64,000 bases of DNA from Novosphingobium sp. (GTDB lineage: Bacteria; Pseudomonadota; Alphaproteobacteria; Sphingomonadales; Sphingomonadaceae). The position numbers and the translations under genes are program-made. Positions 8,787-16,307 of this stretch are shown one piece after another. The stretch's first letter is position 1; the number at the start of each line of letters is the position of its first letter. Under the pieces are notes generated by a model. That model ran no database searches, was not told the DNA's origin, and was given only the letters and a program-made list of their open reading frames with translations. The stretch lies in NCBI RefSeq assembly GCF_039595395.1, contig NZ_JBCNLP010000001.1, positions 3,410,001-3,474,000 on the forward strand, in the 5' to 3' direction.

Positions 8787-8815
8787 CCCCGCACGGCCCT
8801 ATTGCCTGCGCGGGG
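8787..8815 (-). promoter_or_regulatory. Stem-loop in the pnp 5' leader
   Basis: CCCCGC..GGC at 8787-8797 opposes GCC..GCGGGG at 8804-8815, an imperfect hairpin just upstream of the pnp ribosome-binding region. In enterobacteria a leader hairpin cut by RNase III lets PNPase control its own mRNA. The position here suits such a role, but only the structure is visible. Confidence 0.4.
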
Positions 8816-8920
8816 TTGCTAAGCCGGGGGTGCCGTCCCGGTCCGGTGCGGGGCTTTGTTCGGGCCCCAGAGCCGCCCGCCGGATTGCGGACATGCCCGT
8901 ATTTTTGAAACTCACATATG

Positions 8921-8948
8921 AAAAGCGCCCCGCGAAGGGGGCGCTTCC
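8921..8948 (-). terminator. Terminator between rpsO and pnp
   Basis: On the minus strand GGAAGCGCCCCC-TTCG-CGGGGCGC is followed by TTTT, just after the rpsO stop. It probably allows partial read-through into pnp, as in other bacteria where the two are co-transcribed. Confidence 0.8.
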
Positions 8949-8957
8949 AATCGAACC

Positions 8958-9227
8958 TTACTTACGCAGGCCCAGCTTGGCGATGAGAGCATTGTAACGC
9001 TCCACATCCTTCTTCTTCAGGTAGGCGAGCAGGGTGCGACGCTTGTTCACCATCATGAGCAGGCCACGACGCGAATGGTTATCCTTGTGGTGGGCCTTGA
9101 AGTGCTCGGTCAGGGTCTTGATGCGGCTGGTCAGGATGGCGACCTGCACCTCGGGCGAACCGGTGTCGTTCGCGGCGCGGGCGTTGTCCTGAATGATTTC
9201 CTGCTTCAGTTCGGGCGAAACCGACAT
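8958..9227 (-). CDS. rpsO: 30S ribosomal protein S15
   Basis: The 89-residue product has the standard length of bacterial S15 and its conserved blocks: NDTGSPEVQVAILTSRI, LTEHFKAHHKDNHSRRGLL and the C-terminal RRTLLAYLKKKDVERY. S15 binds 16S rRNA early in small-subunit assembly. It lies 5 bases downstream of truB and upstream of pnp, the classical truB-rpsO-pnp order. The ribosome-binding GGAG overlaps the end of truB, so translation of the two is probably coupled. Confidence 0.98.
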   Translation of the reverse strand: MSVSPELKQEIIQDNARAANDTGSPEVQVAILTSRIKTLTEHFKAHHKDNHSRRGLLMMVNKRRTLLAYLKKKDVERYNALIAKLGLRK

Positions 9228-9232
9228 TTTCT

Positions 9233-10147
9233 CTACTCCGCGACATCGGGAAGGTTGAACCCCCGCACGACTTTCATCGCACCCCCTTCAAGCTCCACCA
9301 GCGCCACCGGCACAGGGCCGTGATACGCACAGAAAAGCCCGTCGGGATGGGGCTGTCCAATCAGAACGCGACCCTGGCGGATCGCCCCTGCCTCTGTGGA
9401 CGTGAGGGAGAGGGCCGGGATGTCGACCAGCCCCGCCTCCAGCGGCAGAAGTACCTGTTCAAGCGGCGCCCCTTGGCCGATTTTGTTCAATCTGTCCAGC
9501 GAAATCGCCTGTTTCAGGGTGAAGGGCCCGGCGCTCTCGCGCCTCAGCATGGTGACATGGCCCCGCGATCCCAGCGCCAGAGCGATGTCGCGCGCCAGGC
9601 TGCGGATGTAGGTGCCCTTGGAGACATTGGCACGCAAGGTGACGCTCCCCTCGCCCCCATCGACCAGATCGAGGCTATGGATGGTGACCTTGCGCGAGGC
9701 CAATTCCACCTCAACACCCTTGCGCGCCAGATCATAGGCGCGGGCGCCATCGACCTTGAGCGCGCTGTAGATCGGCGGCACCTGCTCGATGGGGCCGGTG
9801 AAGAGCGGCAACACCTGCGCCACCTCGGCAGCTTCGGGGATTTTCTCGCTGGTGGCGATCACCTCGCCCTCCAGATCCAGCGTGGAGGTTTCCGCGCCGA
9901 ATTTGACGGTGAAGCTGTAGACCTTGCTGGCATCGAGCATCCGCCCGGTGAGCTTGGTGGCCTCGCCCAGAGCGATGGGCAGCAGGCCGCTGGCCAGCGG
10001 ATCGAGCGTGCCGCCATGGCCCACCTTGATCCCGCCCTTCAGCTTCATGTTGAAGCCCGCCTGCCGCAGATTGCGCTTCACCGCGCTGACGGCCTGCGTG
10101 CTGCCGAGCTCCAGCGGCTTGTCGAGGATGATCCAGCCATTGACCAT
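9233..10147 (-). CDS. truB: tRNA pseudouridine(55) synthase TruB
   Basis: TruB converts U55 of tRNA to pseudouridine in the T loop. The 304-residue protein has the catalytic motif VGHGGTLDPLASGLLP (the Asp of GTLD is the catalytic residue), the start GWIILDKPLELGSTQAV, the VPPIYSALKVDG motif and the RANVSKGTYIRSLARDIA block, plus a C-terminal PUA-like segment. GGAGG lies about 10 bases before the ATG, inside the last codons of the M50 protease gene. The stop of that gene is 3 bases upstream. Confidence 0.97.
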   Translation of the reverse strand: MVNGWIILDKPLELGSTQAVSAVKRNLRQAGFNMKLKGGIKVGHGGTLDPLASGLLPIALGEATKLTGRMLDASKVYSFTVKFGAETSTLDLEGEVIATSEKIPEAAEVAQVLPLFTGPIEQVPPIYSALKVDGARAYDLARKGVEVELASRKVTIHSLDLVDGGEGSVTLRANVSKGTYIRSLARDIALALGSRGHVTMLRRESAGPFTLKQAISLDRLNKIGQGAPLEQVLLPLEAGLVDIPALSLTSTEAGAIRQGRVLIGQPHPDGLFCAYHGPVPVALVELEGGAMKVVRGFNLPDVAE

Positions 10148-10150
10148 GAC

Positions 10151-10840
10151 CTAGAACCTCCCCGTCCAGTGCGCGACCTGCATCACATGGCCATAGAGCC
10201 ATTCGAACGGCGGCCCGACAAAGCGTCCGATGGGGTCGAAACCGGGCACCACCTGAGGCAGCAACACCAGCAGAACCAGCACCAACCCGAAGCCAAGGCG
10301 ACGAAACCGCCCATAAAGCTGGGCGGCAGGCACAGGCAGCAACCCCTCGACGATATGCGAGCCATCGAAAGGCGGGATCGGCAGCAGGTTGAAGATCGCC
10401 AGAAACAGGTTGATCTGGATAAAGGTGGCCAGCAGCTCGACCACGCTCACCAACCAGCGCGTGTCCGGCCCCAGGGGCATCGCCCCGATCGGCCCCAGCA
10501 CCAGCGCCGCGATCAGAGCCATCACGATGTTCGACGCCGGCCCCGCCGCCGCGACCAGCATCATGCCGACACGTGGATTGCGCATGCGCCATTGGTTGAC
10601 CGGCACCGGCTTGGCCCAACCGAACACCGGCAGATGCGCCAAAGCCAGCAGCCCCGGCAGGACCACCGTCCCCACCGGATCGACATGGCGCAGCGGATTG
10701 AGTGTCAGCCGTTTCGCATCCCGCGCTGTCGGGTCACCCAAAGCGCGCGCCGCCCAGCCATGGGCCACCTCGTGAAAGACGATGGCAAAGATCAGCGGCA
10801 GCGCCAGCATCACGATCTGATGGATCAGAGCGCCACTCAT
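10151..10840 (-). CDS. Site-2 protease family (M50) integral membrane metalloprotease
   Basis: The 229-residue protein has about five membrane helices. A zinc-binding HEVAH motif lies in the first helix and the third zinc ligand region NLLPIPPFDG further on, the two signatures of M50 intramembrane proteases. It is the short, PDZ-less Rip-like type rather than RseP. The start at 10840 is chosen because ATGA overlaps the tdk stop; an ATG ten codons earlier would lie inside tdk. It sits between tdk and truB in the translation cluster. Its substrate is unknown. Confidence 0.88.
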   Translation of the reverse strand: MSGALIHQIVMLALPLIFAIVFHEVAHGWAARALGDPTARDAKRLTLNPLRHVDPVGTVVLPGLLALAHLPVFGWAKPVPVNQWRMRNPRVGMMLVAAAGPASNIVMALIAALVLGPIGAMPLGPDTRWLVSVVELLATFIQINLFLAIFNLLPIPPFDGSHIVEGLLPVPAAQLYGRFRRLGFGLVLVLLVLLPQVVPGFDPIGRFVGPPFEWLYGHVMQVAHWTGRF

Positions 10841-11412
10841 GCCCGCGCCTCGCTGAAATGCTTGCGGCACAGGGCCACATAACGGTCATTGCCGCCGATT
10901 TCGGTCTGCGCGCCGTCGATCACCGCCCTGCCCGTCTCGTCGACACGCAGATTCATGATCGCCTTGCGCCCGCAATGGCAGACGGCCTTCAGCTCGATCA
11001 GCGAATCAGCAATGCCCAGCAGCACCGCCGAGCCGGGGAACAGCCCACCCCGGAAATCGGTGCGCAGGCCATAGCACAGCACCGGCACATTGGCCTCATC
11101 GGCCAGACGCGCCAACTGCCAGACCTGAGCTGCGGTGAGGAACTGCGCCTCATCCACCAGCACACAGGCCACCGGCCCCGCGCCATGCAGCGGCGCGATG
11201 GCAGCATACATATCGGTCTCGGGCGTAAAACGATGCGCCTGGGCATGCAGGCCGATCCGGCTCTCGATCGCATGCTCGCCGCCCCGGTCATCGACAGCAG
11301 CCGTCCACAACATGGTGGTCATGCCGCGCTCGCGGTAGTTGAAATCGGCCTGAAGCAGCGTGGTCGATTTTCCCGCATTCATGCTGGCGTAGTAGAAATA
11401 GAGCTTGGCCAT
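10837..11412 (-). CDS. tdk: Thymidine kinase
   Basis: This type II thymidine kinase phosphorylates thymidine in the salvage pathway. The 191-residue protein has the P-loop MNAGKSTTLL near the N-terminus, the Walker-B-like LVDEAQFL, the GLRTDFRGGLFPGS segment and the structural zinc cysteines C-H-C (AVCHCGRKA) with a further Cys near the C-terminus (LCRKHF). Its start overlaps the rbfA stop by one base (TGATG) and its stop overlaps the M50 gene (ATGA), so it is embedded in the translation operon. Confidence 0.97.
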   Translation of the reverse strand: MAKLYFYYASMNAGKSTTLLQADFNYRERGMTTMLWTAAVDDRGGEHAIESRIGLHAQAHRFTPETDMYAAIAPLHGAGPVACVLVDEAQFLTAAQVWQLARLADEANVPVLCYGLRTDFRGGLFPGSAVLLGIADSLIELKAVCHCGRKAIMNLRVDETGRAVIDGAQTEIGGNDRYVALCRKHFSEARA

Positions 11413-11840
11413 CAGTCGGCCCCGCCCTCCTCACCGTCTTCCTCCCCGCCCGCCACATCGCGACGCACGCGCGGATCGGCCAGCAGCGCCTCGATGCGGC
11501 TGGCCTCGTCAAAGCTTTCGTCGGCCAGAAACTTGATGCGCGCGGCATATTTCAGCTTCAGCTTGCCCGCCACGGCCTTCTGGAAAAAGGCCGTGTTGGT
11601 GCGCAAGGCTTTCAGCACGATCTCTTCCTCTTCGCCCAGCAGCGGCTTCACGAAAACGGCGGCGTGGCGCAGATCGGGGCTCATGCGCACTTCGGTCACC
11701 GAAACGGTGCGCGCGGTCAGCACATCGTCATGCACCTCCTGGCGCGCCAGCAGATCGGAAATGACATGGCGCACCTGTTCGCCCACCTTGAGCAGGCGAA
11801 CGGAGCGGGCTTCGGGGGTGGTGGGTGTGATCTTGGCCAT
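11412..11840 (-). CDS. rbfA: Ribosome-binding factor A
   Basis: RbfA is a KH-type protein that helps mature the 5' end of 16S rRNA and the 30S subunit. The 142-residue product begins MAKITPTTPEARSVRLLKVGEQVRHVISDLLAR, followed by LTARTVSVTEVRMSPDLRHAAVFV, both typical of RbfA. In-frame ATG and GTG codons at 11849 and 11867 would add 3 or 9 residues; the start at 11840 best matches family N-termini. An acidic tail rich in Glu and Gly ends the protein. infB normally precedes rbfA directly, but here a divergent gene lies between them. Confidence 0.93.
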   Translation of the reverse strand: MAKITPTTPEARSVRLLKVGEQVRHVISDLLARQEVHDDVLTARTVSVTEVRMSPDLRHAAVFVKPLLGEEEEIVLKALRTNTAFFQKAVAGKLKLKYAARIKFLADESFDEASRIEALLADPRVRRDVAGGEEDGEEGGAD

Positions 11841-11907
11841 GGTGTCCATATGGGGATCGCCGGTCACCGCGCAAAGAGTGAGCGGCTAGAAATGCGATAA
11901 AGCTGAA

Positions 11908-11933
11908 TTGTTCCCGCCTTGCGCCGGGAACAA
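11908..11933. other. Inverted repeat between rbfA and the rcnB-like gene
   Basis: TTGTTCCCG (11908-11916) and CGGGAACAA (11925-11933) form a perfect 9-bp stem in the divergent intergenic region. There is no U-tract, so an operator or 5' mRNA hairpin is as likely as a terminator. Confidence 0.4.
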
Positions 11934-12040
11934 CACTATTTGCAATGCTTTCTTGAATCTGAGCCTGTCGTTCAGATAAGTCTCACGGGGGGCGCGGCAT
12001 AGCCGCATCACCCGAACCGGATACCGAAAGGATTGAATCC

Positions 12041-12418
12041 ATGCGCAAGACCATCAGCGCCATCGTGCTGGCCGCTCTGTTGACGCCCGCCATGGCCATG
12101 GCCCAGCCCGGCCGTGACCGCCACGACGATCATCGCGGCCCCGACCGTGGCGACCACCGTGGCCCCGGCGGCCCCGGCGGCTTTGGCCCGAATCGCGGTG
12201 GCCCCGGCGGCCCGCCCAACGGCTGGCACCAGTTCCGCAAGGGCGATCGTTTCGACCGTGGTCGCGCCTGGAACTATGGCGAGATCGACTACCGCCGCTA
12301 CAACGGCCGCCTGCGCCCTCCCCCGCGCGGCTATCGCTGGGTGCGCAACGGCAATGACGCCCTGCTCATCGGCATCACCAGCGGCGTGATCGCCAGCGTG
12401 ATCGCGGGCAACTTCTAA
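12041..12418 (+). CDS. RcnB-family periplasmic protein
   Basis: The 125-residue protein has a signal peptide (MRKTISAIVLAALLTPAMAMA, cleavage near residue 21). A His/Asp/Gly/Pro-rich segment follows (about 25-60, repeats of RGPDRGDHRGPGGPGG type), then the RcnB core with GDRFDRG, Y(N)YGEIDYRRYNGRLRPPPRGYRWVRNGNDALLI and a hydrophobic C-terminus. In E. coli RcnB takes part in nickel/cobalt homeostasis; the many sphingomonad members are of unproven function. It is transcribed opposite to the translation genes on either side and has its own terminator. Confidence 0.85.
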   Translation: MRKTISAIVLAALLTPAMAMAQPGRDRHDDHRGPDRGDHRGPGGPGGFGPNRGGPGGPPNGWHQFRKGDRFDRGRAWNYGEIDYRRYNGRLRPPPRGYRWVRNGNDALLIGITSGVIASVIAGNF

Positions 12419-12470
12419 GGGAGAGACATGCCGGGCGGGCCACCGATTTCGCCCGGCATCTCCTGAAAGC

Positions 12471-12500
12471 AAAAGGGCGGCCTTTGCGGGCCGCCCTTTT
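12471..12500 (+). terminator. Terminator after the rcnB-like gene
   Basis: AAAAGGGCGGCC-TTTGC-GGGCCGCCCTTTT forms a strong hairpin with A- and T-tracts on both sides, 52 bases after the stop codon. A further hairpin (GAGACATGCCGGGCG / CGCCCGGCATCTC, 12422-12462) precedes it. Confidence 0.85.
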
Positions 12501-12520
12501 CGTTTGTGCGGTTTTGTTTG

Positions 12521-12660
12521 AAAATCCGGCGAGAGAGCCGGATTTTACGGCACCAGCCCGCTCCCCCGCCCGGATACCCTACGGCGGTATCCTCTGGGTG
12601 GCCGGGCGGGGGAGCGGGCTGGTGCCGCTCTGGGCAATGCGCGAGAGCGCATTGCCCAGA
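12521..12660. repeat. Family-2 composite palindromic repeat, copy 1 (GGCACCAGCCC type)
   Basis: There are three hairpins in a row. A 10-bp hairpin AAAATCCGGC/GCCGGATTTT spans 12521-12546. A perfect 25-bp inverted repeat has arms at 12549-12573 and 12602-12626, containing GGCACCAGCCCGCTCCCCC, with an inner GGATACC/GGTATCC stem. A 14-bp hairpin TCTGGGCAATGCGC spans 12629-12660. A second full copy lies at 37343-37473 and a half copy at 59009-59060. The central arms are conserved while the flanking hairpins differ in sequence. Confidence 0.85.
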
Positions 12661-12666
12661 CAAGGC

Positions 12667-15339
12667 TTAGAGCGTGCGCTCGCGCATCTCGACCTCGAAG
12701 GTTTCCAGGATATCGCCCGACTTCACGTCGTTGGTACCTTCCAGCACCACGCCGCATTCCAGACCCACGCGCACTTCGGCGACATCGTCCTTGAAGCGGC
12801 GCAGCGAGGCCACGACCGTCTTCGACACGATGACGTCGTTGCGCGTCAGGCGGGTATGCAGACCCTTGCGGATGTAGCCCTCGACCACCAGCAGACCGGC
12901 GGCCTTGTTGTGCTTGCCCGCGGGGAACACATCCTTGACCTCGGCGCGGCCGACAACGGTTTCGATGCGCTCCGGACCCCAGACGCCCGCCATCTCCTTC
13001 GAGATGTCGTCGGTCAGGTGATAGATCACGTCGAAATACTTCATCCGCACCTTGAAGCGGTCGACGATCTCGCGCGCCTTGGCATTCGGACGGACGTTGA
13101 AGCCGATGATCGGCGCATTCGAGGCCGCCGCCAGATTGACGTCGCTCTCGGTGATGGCGCCCACGCCGCTCGCCAGCACGCGCAGCTTGATCTCGTCGTT
13201 CGACAGACGGGTCAGCGCGTTGACGATGGCTTCGACCGAACCCTGCACGTCGGCCTTCACCACGACAGGATATTCGATGACCGCTTCCTTGGCCTTGAGC
13301 GCGGAGAACATGTTCTCCAGGCTGGCGGGCGCGGTGGTGGTGCGCTTGGCGGTGGCCTGCTCCTGACGGAAGGCGGCAACCTCACGCGCGCGGGCTTCGC
13401 TGTCCACGACGGTCAGCGTGTCACCGGCCATGGGCACGCCGCCCAGACCCAGCACCTCGACCGGCAGAGCGGGCGGAGCGGCCTTCAACTGGCGGCCCTT
13501 GTCGTCGAGCATGGCGCGAACGCGGCCCGACTGGGTGCCCACCACCAGAATGTCACCGACCTTCAGAGTACCGCGCGTGATCAGCACGGTGGCCAGCGGG
13601 CCCTTGCCCTTGTCGAGCTTGGCCTCGATCACGGTGGCTTCACCGGCACGATCGGGGTTGGCGCGCAGTTCGAGCAGTTCGGCCTGAAGCAGGATCTTCT
13701 CGATCAGCTCGGGCAGGCCCGCGCCGGTCTTGGAGGAGACTTCCACATCCTGCACGTCACCCGACATCTCCTCGACCACGACCTCGTGTTCGAGCAGACG
13801 CTCACGGATGCGCTGCGGATTGGCCTCGGGCTTGTCGCTCTTGGTGATCGCCACGATCATCGGCACGCCCGCCGCGCGGGTGTGGCGGATCGCCTCGATG
13901 GTCTGCGGCATGATGCCGTCGTCGGCGGCCACCACCAGCACCACGATGTCGGTGACGTTCGCACCGCGCATACGCATGTCGGTGAAAGCCTCGTGGCCCG
14001 GCGTGTCGAGGAAGGTGATCAGATCACCGCTCTTCGTCTTGATCTGATAGGCGCCGATATGCTGCGTGATGCCGCCGGCCTCGCCGCGCACCACATCGGT
14101 GCCGCGCAGCGCGTCAAGCAGGCTGGTCTTGCCGTGGTCGACATGGCCCATGATGGTGACGACCGGGGCACGCGGCTTGAGCGTTTCCTCGGCATCCACG
14201 TCGGCGGCCACGTCGATGTCAACGTCGTTCTCGGACACGCGCTGGATGTTGTGGCCGAATTCCTCGACCAGCAGCTCGGCGGTGTCCTGATCGATGGTGT
14301 GGTTCAGCGTGACCATCACGCCCATCTTGAACAGCGCCTTGACCAGATCGGCGGCCTTTTCGGCCATACGGTTGGCCAGTTCCTGCACGGTGATCGCCTC
14401 GGGCACCACCACGTCGCGGACCTGCTTCTCGCGCGGCTGGCTCTGGCCCGAGAAGTGAGCGCGGCGCTCCTTCTCGCGCGCACGCTTGAGCGCGGCGAGG
14501 CTGCGGGCGCGGGCGCCCTCATCCTCGTTCAGAGCGCGGGTCACGGTCAGCTTGCCGCCGCGACGCTCGTCGGCACCCTTGCGATCACGCGCGGGGGTGG
14601 CGGGCTTCTTGGCGGGCGTGGCCTCGGGGCGGCGCACCGGAGCCGAAACCACCGGCGTGAAGCGACGCGGCGCGGGCGCGGCGGCCGAAGCCTCCGCGCG
14701 GGCGGGCGGAGCGGCGGCAGGCGCTTCCTGCGCCGGAGCCGGCTTGACCTCCACCGGAGCGGGGGCGGCAGCGACGGGCTCGGCGGCCTTCACCGGCTCG
14801 GGAGCGGCAACGGGCTCGGGCTTGGCGGCCTCGGCGGCGCGGGCCGCTTCGGCAGCGGCCCTGGCGCGCTGCTCTTCTTCCATGGCGCGCTGGCGCTCTT
14901 CCTGCTCGCGGCGGCTCTGGGCCTCCATCATCTGCATGCGGGCTTCCTCAGCCTCACGCAGCAGACGGGCCTGCATTTCCTGGCGGGTCTCATTGCTGGG
15001 AATGGGACGCGGAGCCGGACGGGCGGGCGCGGGCGCCGGGCGCTGGGCCTGAGGCGCGGGCGCAGCCGGACGCGGCGCGGCAGGCGCCGGAGCGGGCGCG
15101 GCGGCGGCAGGCGCGGGGGCCGGAGCAGCAGCAGCGGGTGCCGGGGCGGCAGGCGCGGCCTCAACATGCTGAGTGCCGCCATCGGGGCGGCCGCCCAGCA
15201 CCTTGCGGCGCTTCACCTCGACCACCACCTTGTTGGTGCGGCCATGGCTGAAGGTCTGCTTGACTTCGCCCGCTTCCACCGAGTGCTTCAGCCCCAGCGG
15301 CTTGCGGCCCAGTGTCGGTTTGTTGTCGGTGTCGCTCAT
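12667..15339 (-). CDS. infB: Translation initiation factor IF-2
   Basis: IF-2 is the GTPase that brings initiator tRNA to the 30S subunit. The 890-residue protein has an N-terminal IF2-associated domain, a long Ala/Pro/Glu-rich linker with a coiled-coil stretch (about 50-250), then the GTPase with G1 GHVDHGKTSLLD near residue 400, G3 DTPGHEAF and G4 read as TKSD instead of the commoner NKxD. Domains II-IV are complete to the end. The ATG at 15339 is preferred to an in-frame TTG three codons earlier. The gene is 17 bases downstream of ylxR in the nusA-ylxR-infB order. Confidence 0.98.
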   Translation of the reverse strand: MSDTDNKPTLGRKPLGLKHSVEAGEVKQTFSHGRTNKVVVEVKRRKVLGGRPDGGTQHVEAAPAAPAPAAAAPAPAPAAAAPAPAPAAPRPAAPAPQAQRPAPAPARPAPRPIPSNETRQEMQARLLREAEEARMQMMEAQSRREQEERQRAMEEEQRARAAAEAARAAEAAKPEPVAAPEPVKAAEPVAAAPAPVEVKPAPAQEAPAAAPPARAEASAAAPAPRRFTPVVSAPVRRPEATPAKKPATPARDRKGADERRGGKLTVTRALNEDEGARARSLAALKRAREKERRAHFSGQSQPREKQVRDVVVPEAITVQELANRMAEKAADLVKALFKMGVMVTLNHTIDQDTAELLVEEFGHNIQRVSENDVDIDVAADVDAEETLKPRAPVVTIMGHVDHGKTSLLDALRGTDVVRGEAGGITQHIGAYQIKTKSGDLITFLDTPGHEAFTDMRMRGANVTDIVVLVVAADDGIMPQTIEAIRHTRAAGVPMIVAITKSDKPEANPQRIRERLLEHEVVVEEMSGDVQDVEVSSKTGAGLPELIEKILLQAELLELRANPDRAGEATVIEAKLDKGKGPLATVLITRGTLKVGDILVVGTQSGRVRAMLDDKGRQLKAAPPALPVEVLGLGGVPMAGDTLTVVDSEARAREVAAFRQEQATAKRTTTAPASLENMFSALKAKEAVIEYPVVVKADVQGSVEAIVNALTRLSNDEIKLRVLASGVGAITESDVNLAAASNAPIIGFNVRPNAKAREIVDRFKVRMKYFDVIYHLTDDISKEMAGVWGPERIETVVGRAEVKDVFPAGKHNKAAGLLVVEGYIRKGLHTRLTRNDVIVSKTVVASLRRFKDDVAEVRVGLECGVVLEGTNDVKSGDILETFEVEMRERTL

Positions 15340-15356
15340 AATCGTCAAACAGCCCT

Positions 15357-16307
15357 TCAGTCTTGTATCGTCGTGGTCATGGCCGAACGCTGGGTTTCAC
15401 CCGGCGCATGACCTTCTTCTTCGTGACCAACAGCCCCGGACGGTCCCGGTTCGTCAATCTGGCCGGTGTCACCCGACCCGGCATCCGGATCATCCGGATC
15501 GCCGTCGCCGGGCGAACCCGGCTTGTTGCCGTCGGGGTTACCCGGCGGGCCGACATCGTCTGGTCGGCTCAGGAAATGGAGTAGTCGCGCAAGCGGTACG
15601 TCCAGCCGTTTGGCTGCGGACGACTCCGTCAACGCCAGATGGACGACATTTTCGCGGCCCAATGCCACAGACAGGGCCGCCCGGTCCAGAGGTAAGGTGA
15701 CGCCGGTCAAACCGCTGCCCTCCGCCTCGCGGCCCACGCGCCAGGCCTGGTCCAGCTTGCGGCTGCCATCGGGCGCGGCATCGGCGGCATGGGCGAGCCA
15801 TGTCACCATGCCGCCACGCGCATGTTCGGCGATCCTGTCAGACCCGGTGAGCAGCTTGCCGCTGCGCATCTCCAGCCCCAGACGGTCGGTGACGGCGCGG
15901 ATCAGCGCGGTCTCGATCATCGCAGGCAGGTCCTCGGGGATCGACAAAGCCGCGCCCTTGAAGGCCCGCGCCAGCGCGCCTTTCAGCTTGCCCTTGGCGA
16001 TGGCGGTTTCAAGCTCGCCGCGCGTGACGCCGATCCACGCCCCCCGCCCCGGCGCACGCGCCAGAACATCGGGAAGGACCAGACCATCGGGCGAAATCGC
16101 CAGACGGATCAGCCCATCGCGTGCATCATGCTCACCCGAGAGGATGCAACGGCGTTCGGGGCCTGTCGCCCCGTCAGCCTCTTTGCGCTGCGTGTCGCGA
16201 AGCGTCTGGCGCTTCCCAGATTTGGCATCGCGGCCGGGCGTCTTGTCGCGCCCGGTCTGCGTTGCGTCATCCTTGTCGCTCAGGCGATCATTGCGAGGTG
16301 TCCGCAT
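15357..16307 (-). CDS. YlxR/DUF448 RNA-binding protein with L7Ae-like C-terminal domain
   Basis: The 316-residue protein has a charged disordered N-terminus (1-45), then the YlxR domain (about 48-125) with ERRCILSGE, IRLAISPDG and the signature PGRGAWIGVTR. A second domain (about 130-245) resembles the L7Ae/ribosomal type fused to YlxR in alphaproteobacteria. A Gly/Asp/Pro-rich acidic tail ends it. YlxR proteins bind RNA, and in Gram-positives YlxR/RnpM influences RNase P and transcription; the role here is inferred from family and place. The ATG overlaps the nusA end by 20 bases, so the genes are coupled. Confidence 0.85.
   Translation of the reverse strand: MRTPRNDRLSDKDDATQTGRDKTPGRDAKSGKRQTLRDTQRKEADGATGPERRCILSGEHDARDGLIRLAISPDGLVLPDVLARAPGRGAWIGVTRGELETAIAKGKLKGALARAFKGAALSIPEDLPAMIETALIRAVTDRLGLEMRSGKLLTGSDRIAEHARGGMVTWLAHAADAAPDGSRKLDQAWRVGREAEGSGLTGVTLPLDRAALSVALGRENVVHLALTESSAAKRLDVPLARLLHFLSRPDDVGPPGNPDGNKPGSPGDGDPDDPDAGSGDTGQIDEPGPSGAVGHEEEGHAPGETQRSAMTTTIQD

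Noticed and set aside
12484..15411. Plus-strand open frame of 975 codons opposite infB
   Set aside because: Antisense to IF-2, low-complexity His/Arg/Gly product, starts inside the rcnB terminator.
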